A DNA stretch of 64,000 nt from Erpobdella octoculata. Taxonomy: Eukaryota; Annelida; Clitellata; Hirudinida; Erpobdellidae. Positions 54,360 through 64,000 of this stretch are shown piece after piece (positions within the stretch are counted from its first letter, which is position 1; every line of letters starts with the position of its first letter). Both the position numbers and the translations under genes were made by a program. The stretch spans positions 14,920,765 through 14,984,764 of the forward strand of contig OZ022243.1 of NCBI GenBank assembly GCA_963978895.1. The letters are read 5' to 3'. The notes beneath the pieces are model-generated. The model was not told the DNA's origin. It saw only the letters and a list, made by a program, of their open reading frames with translations, and ran no database searches.

Positions 54360-55616
54360 TCAATATGCACAAATCATTGGGATCCGTGGCAGCAAAAGAC
54401 TTTCGCCTCGGAACTTGCCATTCAAAATGCTGGCTTCGACAATGTTTTTCATCAATTTTTTAATTACTAATTGCGTGCCATTGCACAGCCACGGTGGGTT
54501 CAAATTCCGAAGTAGAATAACCGGAGATACAACTTTAAGTTGTAGATGATGCGGTGACATGCCTGGCAAGTCCAATGAGTTCAAAAACTCTGTTGGATAA
54601 TTTACGGCTTCGCTGGCATCGCAAACTGTATCAATCGATTTGTATGACACCAATTCGCCTGGCAACAACTGCTGTATCTTGAAATTTAAATCATTGACAT
54701 CCACATTTTTGCTGCCAAAATGACTCTTTCTGCCAGCCACTCATGATTCATGTATTGTGTGTGTAAATCGGGAAATACAATATCAATGACGGGAAGTGCT
54801 TGTCTAAAATCCCTTGAGAGAACAGAGTGCCGCCAAAATAGTTTGTCATTGTTTTTTTGTATATCTTTTAGTGTCCTGCTCAACGCCTCAAGCAAATGTT
54901 TGTGTGCCATAGTGCATTCATCCCAGATGATAATTTTGCATTGTTTCAGCATTGTGGCCATGGATGATTGTTTTTTAAATGCTTTTCTTTGACTTCACTT
55001 TCTCTCTCTGTTTGTCTGTGGTGATCAAATATTAGAAACAAAAATTCACCCACTTCTCGATCACCTAGAGCTCCAAAACTTTCAGGAAAGCTTTATTCTG
55101 GATGACAATACATAAATTTAATGTTTCCGACATGAATTAGGCCTTAAATCAATTAAAATTAATCAAATCAAATTAATTCCTGCCATCTAGCGATTAATAA
55201 AATCGTTTGACAACCGACCACAAAGCTCTGGCGATTGATATTTTGCTTCTAAGTCCGAGTTTGCAATAGCGTTTTCTAATCTAAACATGTAAATTGCTTA
55301 GAGGCAAATAAAAGCATTTTTTAAATTTATTTTTTTACCTTTACTTGTTTATGTTCCACATTGCATCTGGGTTATTTTTAATATTCAGTGGCAGCTTCAC
55401 TGCTGAATGAGCTGTTCTGCTTTCATCCAATAAAGTTGCTGCAATGCCAGACAATGCAATGACCAAAGCTATGCCATTATTTAATTGTATTTCGGTGAGA
55501 ATTAGAGAAACGAAAAATGTTTTTACAGTTCCACCTGGTGCATCCAAATAAAAAGAATCCACCTTGTCCTTCCAAAACTGCCAGTATAATGCGGCCGTAA
55601 ATGATTCTTTGTTCAT
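54360..55616 (-). pseudogene. Pif1-like Helitron helicase fragments
   Basis: Three minus-strand frames together cover helicase motifs I, II and the DNA-binding middle. Boundaries are overlapping or shifted (54686-54740 overlap) and no continuous ORF remains. Confidence 0.82.
54965..55345. repeat. spacer inside the helicase frame, paralogous to the Helitron 3' region
   Basis: Sequence from TTTTTAAATGCTTTT through TGTCTGTGGTGATCAAAT to GAGGCAAATAAAAGC matches 52620-52930 plus 54008-54090. It interrupts the helicase reading frame. On the minus strand it starts GTAAAGGTAAA, so it could be read as an intron, but an inserted copy of the element's own 3' region is equally possible. Confidence 0.6.
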
Positions 55617-55726
55617 CAGTCATTAGTGGAACATAGCGAGTAACAATCGCTGCCATTTCTACAGTATTGTACCGCAATTCACCTGAAAGGAATATGCCAT
55701 GTTTTTGACCTCAAAATGCAAGAAGA

Positions 55727-56393
55727 ATCTCATTGTAATGTTTTTTTATAATAGTTTATAGTCCTTTACACCAGACTCTAATGGCTGTATGTAGGAAACA
55801 CTTAAGTACTTCCTGTCGTAGACCAGAATTTGTTCCTTTTTACTTTTTCCCTCCTTTTTTCCAGGCTTGGGACTGGCTCGCAATTAGCAAGGCGGAGTTT
55901 TGAGGAAATTCTGGTATCTTCTATTATAACACAGCGAAAGCGCAAAATTGACGGTGTATTCCAATAGTATAAATGTTATAGTCTCTGTGATTACATTAGT
56001 TTATGATTCCTGTCGTAAACACCATGGAATTTTTGTTTTACTTATGTTCTTTTTGTGTAGCCTTGTATTCTCTTAATTTGACAGGTGGAGTGTTTACTTT
56101 TTTGTTGGTGTGCTAATTTTTTGTAAATTTCGGTTCTTTCTGTTTGTTTACTTTTCTCGTTTTACCTTGACCCTGATGATGGCTGACATAGCTGAAACGG
56201 TCCGTCGGTCTGACAATAAAAGTTTAACGAAAATGTTTTTGACTAATTGTAGTCTCGAACAGCGAGTTTCATACCGAAAAGTCGAGAATTTGGCTCGAAA
56301 AGATGTTTCTGCCAATTGGCGAGTTGTATTTCTTAGGGCATGCCTCAAAGATAAATTGCTTCCACAGTTTATTCGCAATACACACACACACAC
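55727..56393 (+). pseudogene. [10 protein letters not shown] repeat family, longest copy
   Basis: The frame within 56110-56418 includes [34 protein letters not shown] and RACLKDKLLPQFIRN. It then enters (CA)n at 56385. It is a counterpart of 32215-32665. It is plausibly the N-terminal part of a Penelope-like ORF, with no RT attached here. Confidence 0.5.
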
Positions 56394-56675
56394 ACATACA
56401 AAAATAATTATTTTCTAAGTTTTGAGAGACGTGGTCATACATCTGCATTATTGGCATATAGCTGGAATAGCCAGCTCGAAAACCAAATTGAAAATCATTA
56501 ATTATTGAATTTGCACTTAGAAAATGATAGAGCCTAACTTGGAAAAATACGGCAGTAAAGAAATAGGTCTATAATTACAGACAGATGATTTACAGCCAGA
56601 TTTATATATTAGGACTATTTTTGCAATTTTAAGTTTATCAGGAAATGTACCAGTAACTAGTGAGACGTTGATAAT

Positions 56676-58175
56676 CTAGGACAAAATATTGGCTAATTTA
56701 GAGATGGATGCTTGAATGATATAAGGATCCAAATCATCTACGCCACAACTGTGAGAAACTTTAACTGATTTTGTAAAAAGTATTATTTCGTTGGTGTCCG
56801 CTGGCTGAAGATCGAGGTTGTGCTTGCTGGGTGTAGATAGGTAGTCGCTGAAAGATGAGCTGCAATGAGGAATACTTTCTGCTAGATGGTCACCAATGTT
56901 TGAGAAGTAGTTGTTGAAAGAATCAGCAATTTTTAAAGGATCAGTACATTTTTCATTATTTTGTAGTTTGAAGTAGTCGGTGTCATCACTATGTTTTTTG
57001 TCGAGGTTGATGATGGAGCCAATTGTTTGTCGAGTTTTTCTGGAGTTGTTTTTGTAACTCTTAAGTTTTTCATAATAATAATTCTTTATAGTAATGTTTT
57101 TTGTTTTTTTTAATTTAATTCTGAAAGTTACGAAAACTTTTTTGGTGTTTTCGTTAGGATTTTTTACGAATTTTTTGTATAATTTTGATTTCAACTTGCA
57201 TGCGTTAAGAAGCTCGTCAGTCATCCATTCTTGTTTAAATTTTAGTTTTCTTGTAGGTTTATGTTGAAAGCATAGATTATAGTGAGATTGGTAAATTTCT
57301 TGAAAGGTGTTGTAGGCTAGATTAACTTCATTAAGATTACAAGTGTTATAAACCTGAAACCAGTCGAGATTATTTAAAGTTTCTAAAAATTGCTTCTTGT
57401 TTTTTTCAGAAAGGTTTCGAGCTAAGTACGGTGCTTGAGAATGGGTTTTAGGAGAGTTTCCGATTGAAAGTAAAATTGGCATATGGTCCGAGATATCGTA
57501 AGTAATAACTGAAGAAAAACTGTGCTCCAGGGAGAAGTTCACAAATAAATTATCAATTTTGGAAGATGTAGTACTTGTTGTTCTGGTTGCTCTTTGTATG
57601 ACAGGGAAAAAACTGAAAAATTGCATCATGTTGACAAAAAGAGAAGATATTTTGTCTTTTTTGTTGAGATCTATGTTGAAATCTCCAGCGACGATAAAAC
57701 GTTTTTTGGGCTTGAGGGTACATGAGAGAAAATCAGAAAGCTCTTCTATAAAGTTTAAAAGCTTAGTGTTAGGAGGTCGATAAATTGAGCAAATGTTTAG
57801 TTTTGTTTTTTTGTAGCAGAGTTTGATATGTATGTATTCGAAGGTTGACGAAATAAAGTTACATTCGACTGACTGAAAGTTTATGGTTTCTTTAACGAGA
57901 AATCCAACTACTCCACCCGGTCGTTCATCTCTATTTTTTGTTATTATAACCTTATAACCTGAAAATTTAAAGTTTACTTGATCGTTTTTAAGCCATGTCT
58001 CTGTTAAAGCCATTAATGTGGGTTTTAGAATGTAACATAACGTTTGAATTTTAGCGTAATGTTTGTTCAAGCTTCGACAATTAATATGTGTTATATTAAA
58101 TGAAGTTTTAGACAGTCTTTTTTCTATTGATTCTAAAGTGTCATAATGTGTGTCCAATTCATTGTTGATTGCCAT
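56676..58175 (-). pseudogene. LINE ORF2: AP endonuclease and linker
   Basis: 499 codons. Endonuclease motifs in order: INCRSLNKHY, ALTETWL (catalytic E), GGVVGFLVK, IYRPPN, VAGDFNIDL (D-x-N), KIDNLFVN, SDHMPILL (SDH). A basic linker follows (EWMTDELLNACKLKSKLYKK), then the RT lead-in (SHSCGVDDLDPYII). A stop at 56676 precedes the main RT, so the full polyprotein is not made. CR1/Jockey-type architecture. Confidence 0.85.
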
Positions 58176-58600
58176 TTTTGTTCGTTATAGTTTTAACTGC
58201 ATTTTCCGATCCGGCAACTTCTACGGCAGCCTGTTTTTTGCTTTTTGTTGGTTCGATAGCAATGCGTGGGTTGAAAATCCATTTTCTAACTAAAACATGT
58301 TGAGGCCAAAAAGTGGAATCAAGTACCATGGGCATATTTATGTCTTCAATTGTTATTCTGAAAGAAGATGATCGATTTTTTGTTGTAGTGATATTTTCTA
58401 TATCTTTTTTCACAACTTTACTGCTCGAAAAAACTTCAATATTTTTACTCTTGATAAAATCTTCGATGTTTTTACTTTCTACACGTCCGTCTAAGTTTCC
58501 GACTAATATAACTCCTTTTTTAACAATTTTTCGAGCCGCTGGTAAAGCTGAAGTACTTATGCCTTTGCATATTATGACTTTTTATCCGACTTATTAACAT
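58159..58600 (-). pseudogene. LINE ORF1 C-terminal part
   Basis: The minus frame contains VILVGNLDGRVESKNIEDF (an RRM-like start) and then FRITIEDINMPMVLD and WIFNPRIAIEP. It ends 16 bases inside the start of ORF2, so the two overlap. It is separated from the ORF1 N-terminal part by a frame break near 58620. Confidence 0.6.
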
Positions 58601-58682
58601 CAGTATTTTGTTCGGTTGCTTTTTTCAGAATTCCCTTCTGTGATTCAGGAAAAAAGTGATTCCCTTTTGTTTTTAATGTGTT

Positions 58683-59213
58683 TTAATGATAAAAATCGTC
58701 GTCAGTGTTTTCTGAGTCATTTTTTTTAACTAGGTCAGCCCATGACGTTTTGAATCTATAAGTTTCTGGTTGTTCAGTAGATACCATAAAATTTGGATTT
58801 TCTTGTTTGTCACGTTTTTTAACTATTTCATTCAGTGTGCGTTCAATATTTTCTATTCTATCGTCAATTTTTTCTAATCTAATTTTTTCACAATCAAATG
58901 TTAACATTGCTAGTCTCCGAAAATCAACCGAACAGTATTGAGGCATACTCTTTTCGTAATTATTTGCTGTAATAAATTTTACTAATTCAACTATTTCTTT
59001 TAACTTGTCATGTTTAATTTGGCCACTCGTTTGCGATTTAAACTTTTCTCCTTTGGTAGCCTCAAAATCAGCAAAAATTAGTTTTTTTGCTGTTGAGAAC
59101 TCCTCATAATTGTAAAAATCAATTATTTTTTCTTGAAATTGCGTATTTTCAATAACAGTAGAGTTAATTAGGACACAACTTAAGAGTTCGCTTGTAACTA
59201 ATAGACGTATCAT
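58683..59213 (-). CDS. LINE ORF1 N-terminal part
   Basis: 176 codons with a predicted coiled coil at IDDRIENIERTLNEIVKK and a charged C-terminus. No zinc knuckle. Its position upstream of the endonuclease ORF identifies it as ORF1, probably an RNA-binding protein. The sequence alone gives no closer family. Confidence 0.6.
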   Translation of the reverse strand: MIRLLVTSELLSCVLINSTVIENTQFQEKIIDFYNYEEFSTAKKLIFADFEATKGEKFKSQTSGQIKHDKLKEIVELVKFITANNYEKSMPQYCSVDFRRLAMLTFDCEKIRLEKIDDRIENIERTLNEIVKKRDKQENPNFMVSTEQPETYRFKTSWADLVKKNDSENTDDDFYH

Positions 59214-59429
59214 TATCGCTCACTAAGCACGTGCCTTTAGCAAAAGCGCAATTTTATTGAATAAAATAATAAAAACAACTTACCTTTTTGAAAGACTTGA
59301 TCTTCTGATAAGTACTTTCGGATCTTTTATATGAGTCCAATCTTGCACGTGTTTTTATCCAAATATTTTCAAAGTTCAACTTGGGAAACCGCACGCCACA
59401 ACGAAGCCACAACAAAAAAATCAATAATT

Positions 59430-59870
59430 AGTATCTTCTCAAAAAAATAATGATATACGTGTTACTCAAAAACTTTAAATGCTACTGAAGTAAAAATTAG
59501 TATTTAGTATTTACTCAAAAAATAAAGATATGCATGTTTTACTACTTTTTGAAGATTTGGTTTTCAGGACCTCAAACGTGAGGTGGAAAAAAACTAAAAA
59601 GTGAACGTTTTAAAATTTGGCATTTGGGATCTTCTTAAAAATTAAAATTATACATGTTTAACCGTATTTAAATAATTTATTTAAATAATTTATTTTCTGG
59701 GACCTCAAATGTGGAGTGAAAAATATGGTTGATTGTTTATTAGAGTAACTGCCACATGAAAATCAACAATCTATCAATATATATATAAAGGAACATGTCC
59801 TGACTGACTGATTGATAATCAACGCCGAGCTCAAACGTGGATTCAAAAATTTAATTGTTTTGAAATACTA
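59430..59870 (+). mobile_element. Helitron family 2 fragments with 5' end
   Basis: 158-bp-type units (about 59440-59750) in one orientation, followed at about 59779 by ATATATATATAAAGGAACAT and (CTGA)n, the family-2 5' end on the + strand. It continues to ATCAACGCCGAGCTCAAACG and then breaks off. Confidence 0.65.
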
Positions 59871-60063
59871 AAAAAAAAATTTTAACTGCTTTTTAGGTAA
59901 ATTACAAAAATTTTAGCATCTAGCAGTTGTTTTCCAGTGAGGTTTGTGGATATAAGATCAAATGTTTGCTTTTTTCGCCGTTTTTGGCTCCTCCCGCCAT
60001 TTTTGGCCCCTTCCGCCATTTTGTTTGCCCCCCTCCCCGCCAAAGAAGTCTAGATCCGCCATT

Positions 60064-60795
<732 letters not shown>

Positions 60796-60869
60796 AAACT
60801 GTTGAAGGAAATGAAATTCAGCTACCGCTGGATGCTAAATCTCGTCTGCTGGCTGAAATGCAGTATCAT
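60796..60869 (+). CDS. tetraspanin, second large-loop exon
   Basis: Acceptor TTTAAG (weak), donor GTGAGT. 74 nt, entering with two bases that complete the split codon from 52142 and leaving in phase 0. It encodes TVEGNEIQLPLDAKSRLLAE then MQYH, helical large-loop sequence leading to the CCG motif. It joins the 52097-52142 exon across 8.65 kb. Confidence 0.78.
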
Positions 60870-60954
60870 GTGAGTTATATAAAAGTTTATTTATGTTGTT
60901 TTGTTTACGAATATTGAATCATTTCTGAAATTCAATAAATAGCGAATTATTTAG

Positions 60955-61167
60955 CTTGAGTGCTGTGGTGTTGAATCTCACAAAGAATATGAAAGTATAA
61001 TCTGGGAGAAAAAATTCAATTTCTCTAAAACTGAAAAAATAGACGCTGTTGTTCCCCCATCTTGTTGCAACACTACATCTAAAATAATTCCTCCAACAAT
61101 TGATGAAAGTTACAAAACCGAATTGAAAGAATGTTTAAAAGGAAATCTCACATACATCAACAATCAG
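60955..61167 (+). CDS. tetraspanin, CCG/PPSCC large-loop exon
   Basis: Acceptor ATTATTTAG, donor GTTATT. 213 nt, 71 codons, phase 0/0. It begins LECCGVESHKEYE, the tetraspanin CCG motif. It continues to VVPPSCCNTT, the PxSCC motif, and later KECLKGNLTY, the fifth cysteine. Three N-glycosylation sites (NFS, NTT, NLT) fit an extracellular loop. The intron before it is 85 bp. This is the strongest evidence for the family. Without splicing at 61168 the frame would run to a stop at about 61223. Confidence 0.88.
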
Positions 61168-61639
61168 GTTATTCCTAATTATTTAAATTACAGTTTGTGG
61201 AACAAAACAAAATCTTATTGCTAAAACAAATCTGAAAACAAACATTTTGGTATTCCATAAATATATCTGACTAAGCACTAAGCAAACATCGTTTTCAGCA
61301 TTTAGCTGAAGTCAGTGGCGTAGCCAGGATTCAGGAATGAGGGGAGCTCACGGTGAGACTCCAATTTTACTAAAGCATATAACAAATGTCGAAATGCCAG
61401 TATCAAAATATAAAAATAAAAAATTCCAGATATTTATTTATAAAAAAAAATTATTCACACATATACAGATATATCAAATGAGTTTAAAAAATCTAATGAA
61501 AATAAAAACAGAAACTTTCCCGAGCAGCTTCAAAATTTGTAGGTAATGTTTACTGCACTTAGCGAAAAAGTTTTAAGAGTGTTCTTTTTTTATTTTGTCT
61601 GTCCCCGAACGACTTTATACTCTCGCTCTCCTCCTCTCC

Positions 61640-61735
<96 letters not shown>

Positions 61736-62124
61736 CAGGCATCGCATCATCGCAAGCATGCAGGGATGTTAGGATTGGTATTGGCCAAATACCAATACAC
61801 TATTGCCAATAACATTTTTGTATTTGGAATGGTAATGTCAATACTTTTATTGAGAGGAATTGGTTTGGTATTGCCGATATATTTAAAGCAAAAATTAGTC
61901 AATACCCAATACCAATATCTTTTTAATATTAAAAATTGAAATTTGTCAAAAAATTAAAACTTAGAAAACTTATTTTTTTACATATTGACATTGGTTTTGT
62001 TAATTTTTTCCCGTTTTTTAGTGCTCCTCTAATCTCGATATATAACTGGATTGCGCTTAGTCTACTCATGAAGTCAGTATATGTAGAATTCCATGGTCTA
62101 TTAAATGAATTATAATTTTTCTAG
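61168..62124. other. intron 5 with hAT-like end
   Basis: CAGTGGCGTAGCCAGGATTC at about 61315 is identical at its start to the hAT end at 314, here with no partner. A TAGGATTGGTATTGGCC region follows the CT repeat. Confidence 0.4.
61619..61733. repeat. (CT)n microsatellite
   Basis: About 110 bp polypyrimidine on the + strand with a few TTT interruptions. It is open in several frames but not coding. Confidence 0.93.
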
Positions 62125-62176
62125 TCTCTCGCTGCAGCCATTTTAGCACCCCATTTCATCCTTGCAAATTTAAAAT
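62125..62176 (+). CDS. possible tetraspanin TM4 exon
   Basis: TTTTTCTAG acceptor and GTAAGC donor bound 52 nt that in phase 0 read SLAAAILAPHFILANLK. It is hydrophobic and correctly placed after the large loop, but a Pro-His pair inside the segment and the missing cytoplasmic cysteines make it uncertain. Confidence 0.3.
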
Positions 62177-62650
62177 GTAAGCAAAAACAAATCTTTAAAC
62201 TTTCCAATTAATAAAATTTAGTAATAGGTTGAAGATCACATTAAATTATTTAGGCTGACAATAACTGTTCGGCAGTTAGGTCGTTAACCGTTGGTTAGAG
62301 GGTTCTATATTATAGCTCGGGTGTCGAATAAAACACGTTAAAAAATAAAATAATTAAGTAAATACAAATGAAATAAATGTTGCGCTCCTTATGTTGTCGA
62401 TTTGAGAATGTATTAGCTACGCAAGTCGGCAATTTCGCACTTTCAAAGATTTTCTGTGAATAGCATTAGGGGTGTAAAAATGGCTACCGGGGCTATACCC
62501 TGGCAAGGCTAAGTCTGATCCAGTTATATATAGACATCAGTGGTGTGCTCTTGATCAGTTTGTTTTGTAAAGTGTTGTAATATTTCAATCAGCAGATCGG
62601 TGGTAACAAGTTTACTGAAGTTATTTCGCCACTTTGCTTTTTATTCATAT

Positions 62651-62750
62651 ACAACGGAAAACGTTGCGGGCACATTATAGGCTACAACATTAAAACTTTA
62701 ATAAAACTAATGGTTATTAAAATTAATGCGCCCGCAACGTTTTTCGTTGT
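62651..62750. mobile_element. 100-bp palindromic MITE
   Basis: ACAACGGAAAACGTTGCGGG at the left and its near complement CCCGCAACGTTTTTCGTTGT at the right give inverted repeats of nearly 30 bp around a 45-bp core. The target duplication is unclear. Confidence 0.6.
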
Positions 62751-62844
62751 ATGTGAATTATATGAATATTATTTTATACTTTTTAGGGCGCAAGAAAAAC
62801 GTTGTTTTTTTTAAATGTATTTTTTTTATTTATATATATATAGA

Positions 62845-63821
62845 CTAGCAGGGTTACCTGGCATTGCCCGGGGTTTTTAGAGGCTTTTCTATCAATTTCT
62901 CTCTCTTTTGCCTTTTCTTTCTGTTGCTCTCGTTTCCATCCCTGCTTGCTCTCCCGCTCCCATTTGCTCTCCCGCTCCAACTTGCTCTCCCGCTCCAACT
63001 TGCTCTCTCACTCCCACTTCGCGGGAACGCGACTGGGAGCGAGAGAGCAAGCAGGCGACCGGAAGTGGGAAAGTGACCGGAAGCGGGAAAGCGACCGGAA
63101 GCGGGAAAGCGACCGGGAACGGTAGAGCAAGCAGGAAAGAGAAAGCGACCGGAAGCGGGAAATTTACCCGAGCCGGGAGAGCAATCAGGAACGAGAAAGC
63201 AACCGGAAGTGGGAAATCAATTTTTAAGGGGCGCCAAAAAATTAAGCAGGCATTTTAAAAATTTGCAAGCAGGAACGAGAAAGCGACCGGAAGCGGGAAA
63301 TCTACCGGAAGCGGGAAATCTACCGGAAGCGGGAAATCTACCGGAAGCGGGAAATCTACCGGAAGCGGGAAATCTACCGGAAGCGGGAAATCTACCGGAA
63401 GCGGGAAATCTACCGGAAGCGGGAAATCTACCGGAAGCGGGAGAGAAATCAGGAACGAGAAAGCGACCGGAAGCGGGAAATCAATTTTTATGGGGCGCCA
63501 AAAAATTAAGCAGGCATTTTAAAAATTTGCAAGCAGGAACGAGAAAGCGACAGGAAGCGGGAAATCGACCAGGAAAACAGGGGTGGACATGTGTCCCCGG
63601 GCGCTTTATTTAATAGGCGCCAAAAAAATTAAGGAGGCATTTTAAAAATTTGCAATCGGGAAAGCGACCGGGAGAGGGAGAGCAAGCAGGAACGAGAAAG
63701 CAACCGGAAGCGGGAAAGCGACCGGGGCGGGAAATCGACCGGGGGCGGGAGAGCATCGAGGTAGGAAACGGGAGCGAGAAAAACAATAGGAAAACCTTTA
63801 AAACAACGGTTACCCCGCTAG
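62845..63821. mobile_element. Helitron family 1 composite with two outward 3' ends
   Basis: The minus-strand 3' end (CTAG at 62845, GGCATTGCCCGGGG hairpin region) and a + strand 3' end (CCCCGCTAG at 63821) face outward. There is no 5' terminus between them. Minisatellite units change strand near 63018. Two copies of a GGGGCGCCAAAAAATTAAG phrase (63230, 63492) mark internal duplication. Confidence 0.72.
63020..63770 (+). repeat. 18-bp minisatellite arrays
   Basis: The variant unit AATCTACCGGAAGCGGGA repeats about eight times at 63298-63440. Flanking AAAGCGACCGGAAGCGGG units are the family-1 type. Open frames here are a by-product of the 18-bp period. Confidence 0.9.
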
Positions 63822-64000
63822 TATAAAACTTAACTTAACTACACTTTCTTCAGCTGCAATACACAACAGACAATCAAAATTTATCACAAATGTTGAACAC
63901 GCCTGGCGCTGAATGCAAGAAAGGAGTGGAATTTCTGCCAATTAGGAACCGATAGCAGATCATTAACAATATGCACTGATGAAAACCGATTTTAAAGTGG
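63822..64000. other. unassigned
   Basis: No gene or repeat recognised. Confidence 0.4.

Larger units (their letters stand above)
52431..55720 (-). mobile_element. Helitron helicase relic in intron 3
   Basis: Minus-strand helicase pieces in order: a P-loop region (LDAPGGTVKTFF, 55341-55616), the DEAD-like box IIIWDECTMAHKHLLEAL (54686-54961), the middle part (NPPWLCNGTQLVIKKL, 54360-54740) and the C-terminal Pif1 motif with CSR (about 54180-54345). All are broken by frameshifts. In the P-loop GxGKT is GGTVKT. About 380 bp split the helicase between 54962 and 55341. The Rep domain and 5' end are not found. Confidence 0.82.
56420..59213 (-). mobile_element. LINE 5' half with ORF1, endonuclease and start of RT
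   Basis: On the minus strand ORF1 starts at 59213 and a second ORF with AP endonuclease starts at 58175. RT motifs (NYRPISLLPYFSKL, about 56540) decay before 56420. The 3' two-thirds of RT and the tail are absent, which is unusual because LINE copies are normally 5'-truncated. The element lies antisense in tetraspanin intron 3. Confidence 0.82.

Noticed and set aside
61559..61759. (ERE)n minus-strand and (SLSL)n plus-strand frames
   Set aside because: (CT)n microsatellite shadows.

Overview
The window is eukaryotic nuclear DNA, most likely from an invertebrate animal with an AT-rich, repeat-dominated genome. The signs are spliced exons with GT/AG introns, Ty3/gypsy, LINE, Penelope, hAT, pogo/Tigger and Helitron elements, and very long (TA)n, (TATG)n and heptanucleotide arrays. 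I cannot name the species. There are no bacterial-style genes, operons, tRNAs or rRNAs that I can support.

Only one convincing host gene is present, and it is invisible to simple open-frame scanning because it is split into short exons: a tetraspanin on the + strand. Five exons lie at 35427-35639, 51941-52015, 52097-52142, 60796-60869 and 60955-61167. All junctions keep the reading frame, and the translated parts give TM1 end, small loop, TM2, TM3 and a large extracellular loop with CCG and PPSCC motifs. Two introns are about 80 bp, while two others are 16.3 kb and 8.7 kb because they are packed with transposons. The TM1 start and the TM4 end are not securely located.

Layout. 1-3.2 kb: complete hAT relic with 8-bp target duplication, then decayed Helitron family-2 repeats. 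3.2-7.0 kb: broken Ty3/gypsy element with a SAP-domain Gag, cut off in integrase by a 1.5-kb (TTATATA)n array. 8.3-12.4 kb: left arm of a large inverted duplication (hAT, unknown 106-codon ORF, Helitron family 1). 12.4-16.8 kb: Helitron fragments, CR1/Jockey-like LINE and Penelope-like RT, all bounded by microsatellites. 16.8-27.3 kb: hAT in a gypsy 5' LTR remnant, a Gag-only gypsy derivative, and a 6.6-kb full-length Gmr1-like element (integrase before RT) inserted in the derivative's 3' LTR with identical-looking LTRs and a 5-bp target duplication. 27.3-35.4 kb: hAT, pogo, Penelope and Helitron relics.

35.4-62.2 kb is the tetraspanin locus. Intron 1 holds LINE and hAT pieces, a SAP/acidic repeat protein relic beside an LTR, the right inverted arm (39.6-45.0 kb), a 3.4-kb heptamer array and a 2.8-kb family-2 Helitron. 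Intron 3 holds a Helitron helicase relic with an inserted 1.08-kb hAT-type element, a Penelope fragment and a 5' LINE with ORF1 and endonuclease. The last 1.8 kb has small palindromic elements and a Helitron composite with two outward-facing 3' ends.

Relative history can be read: hAT insertion (8-bp duplications shared by both arms), then inverted duplication ending exactly at a Helitron 3' terminus, then a family-2 Helitron entering only the right arm while the left arm keeps the empty A|T site.
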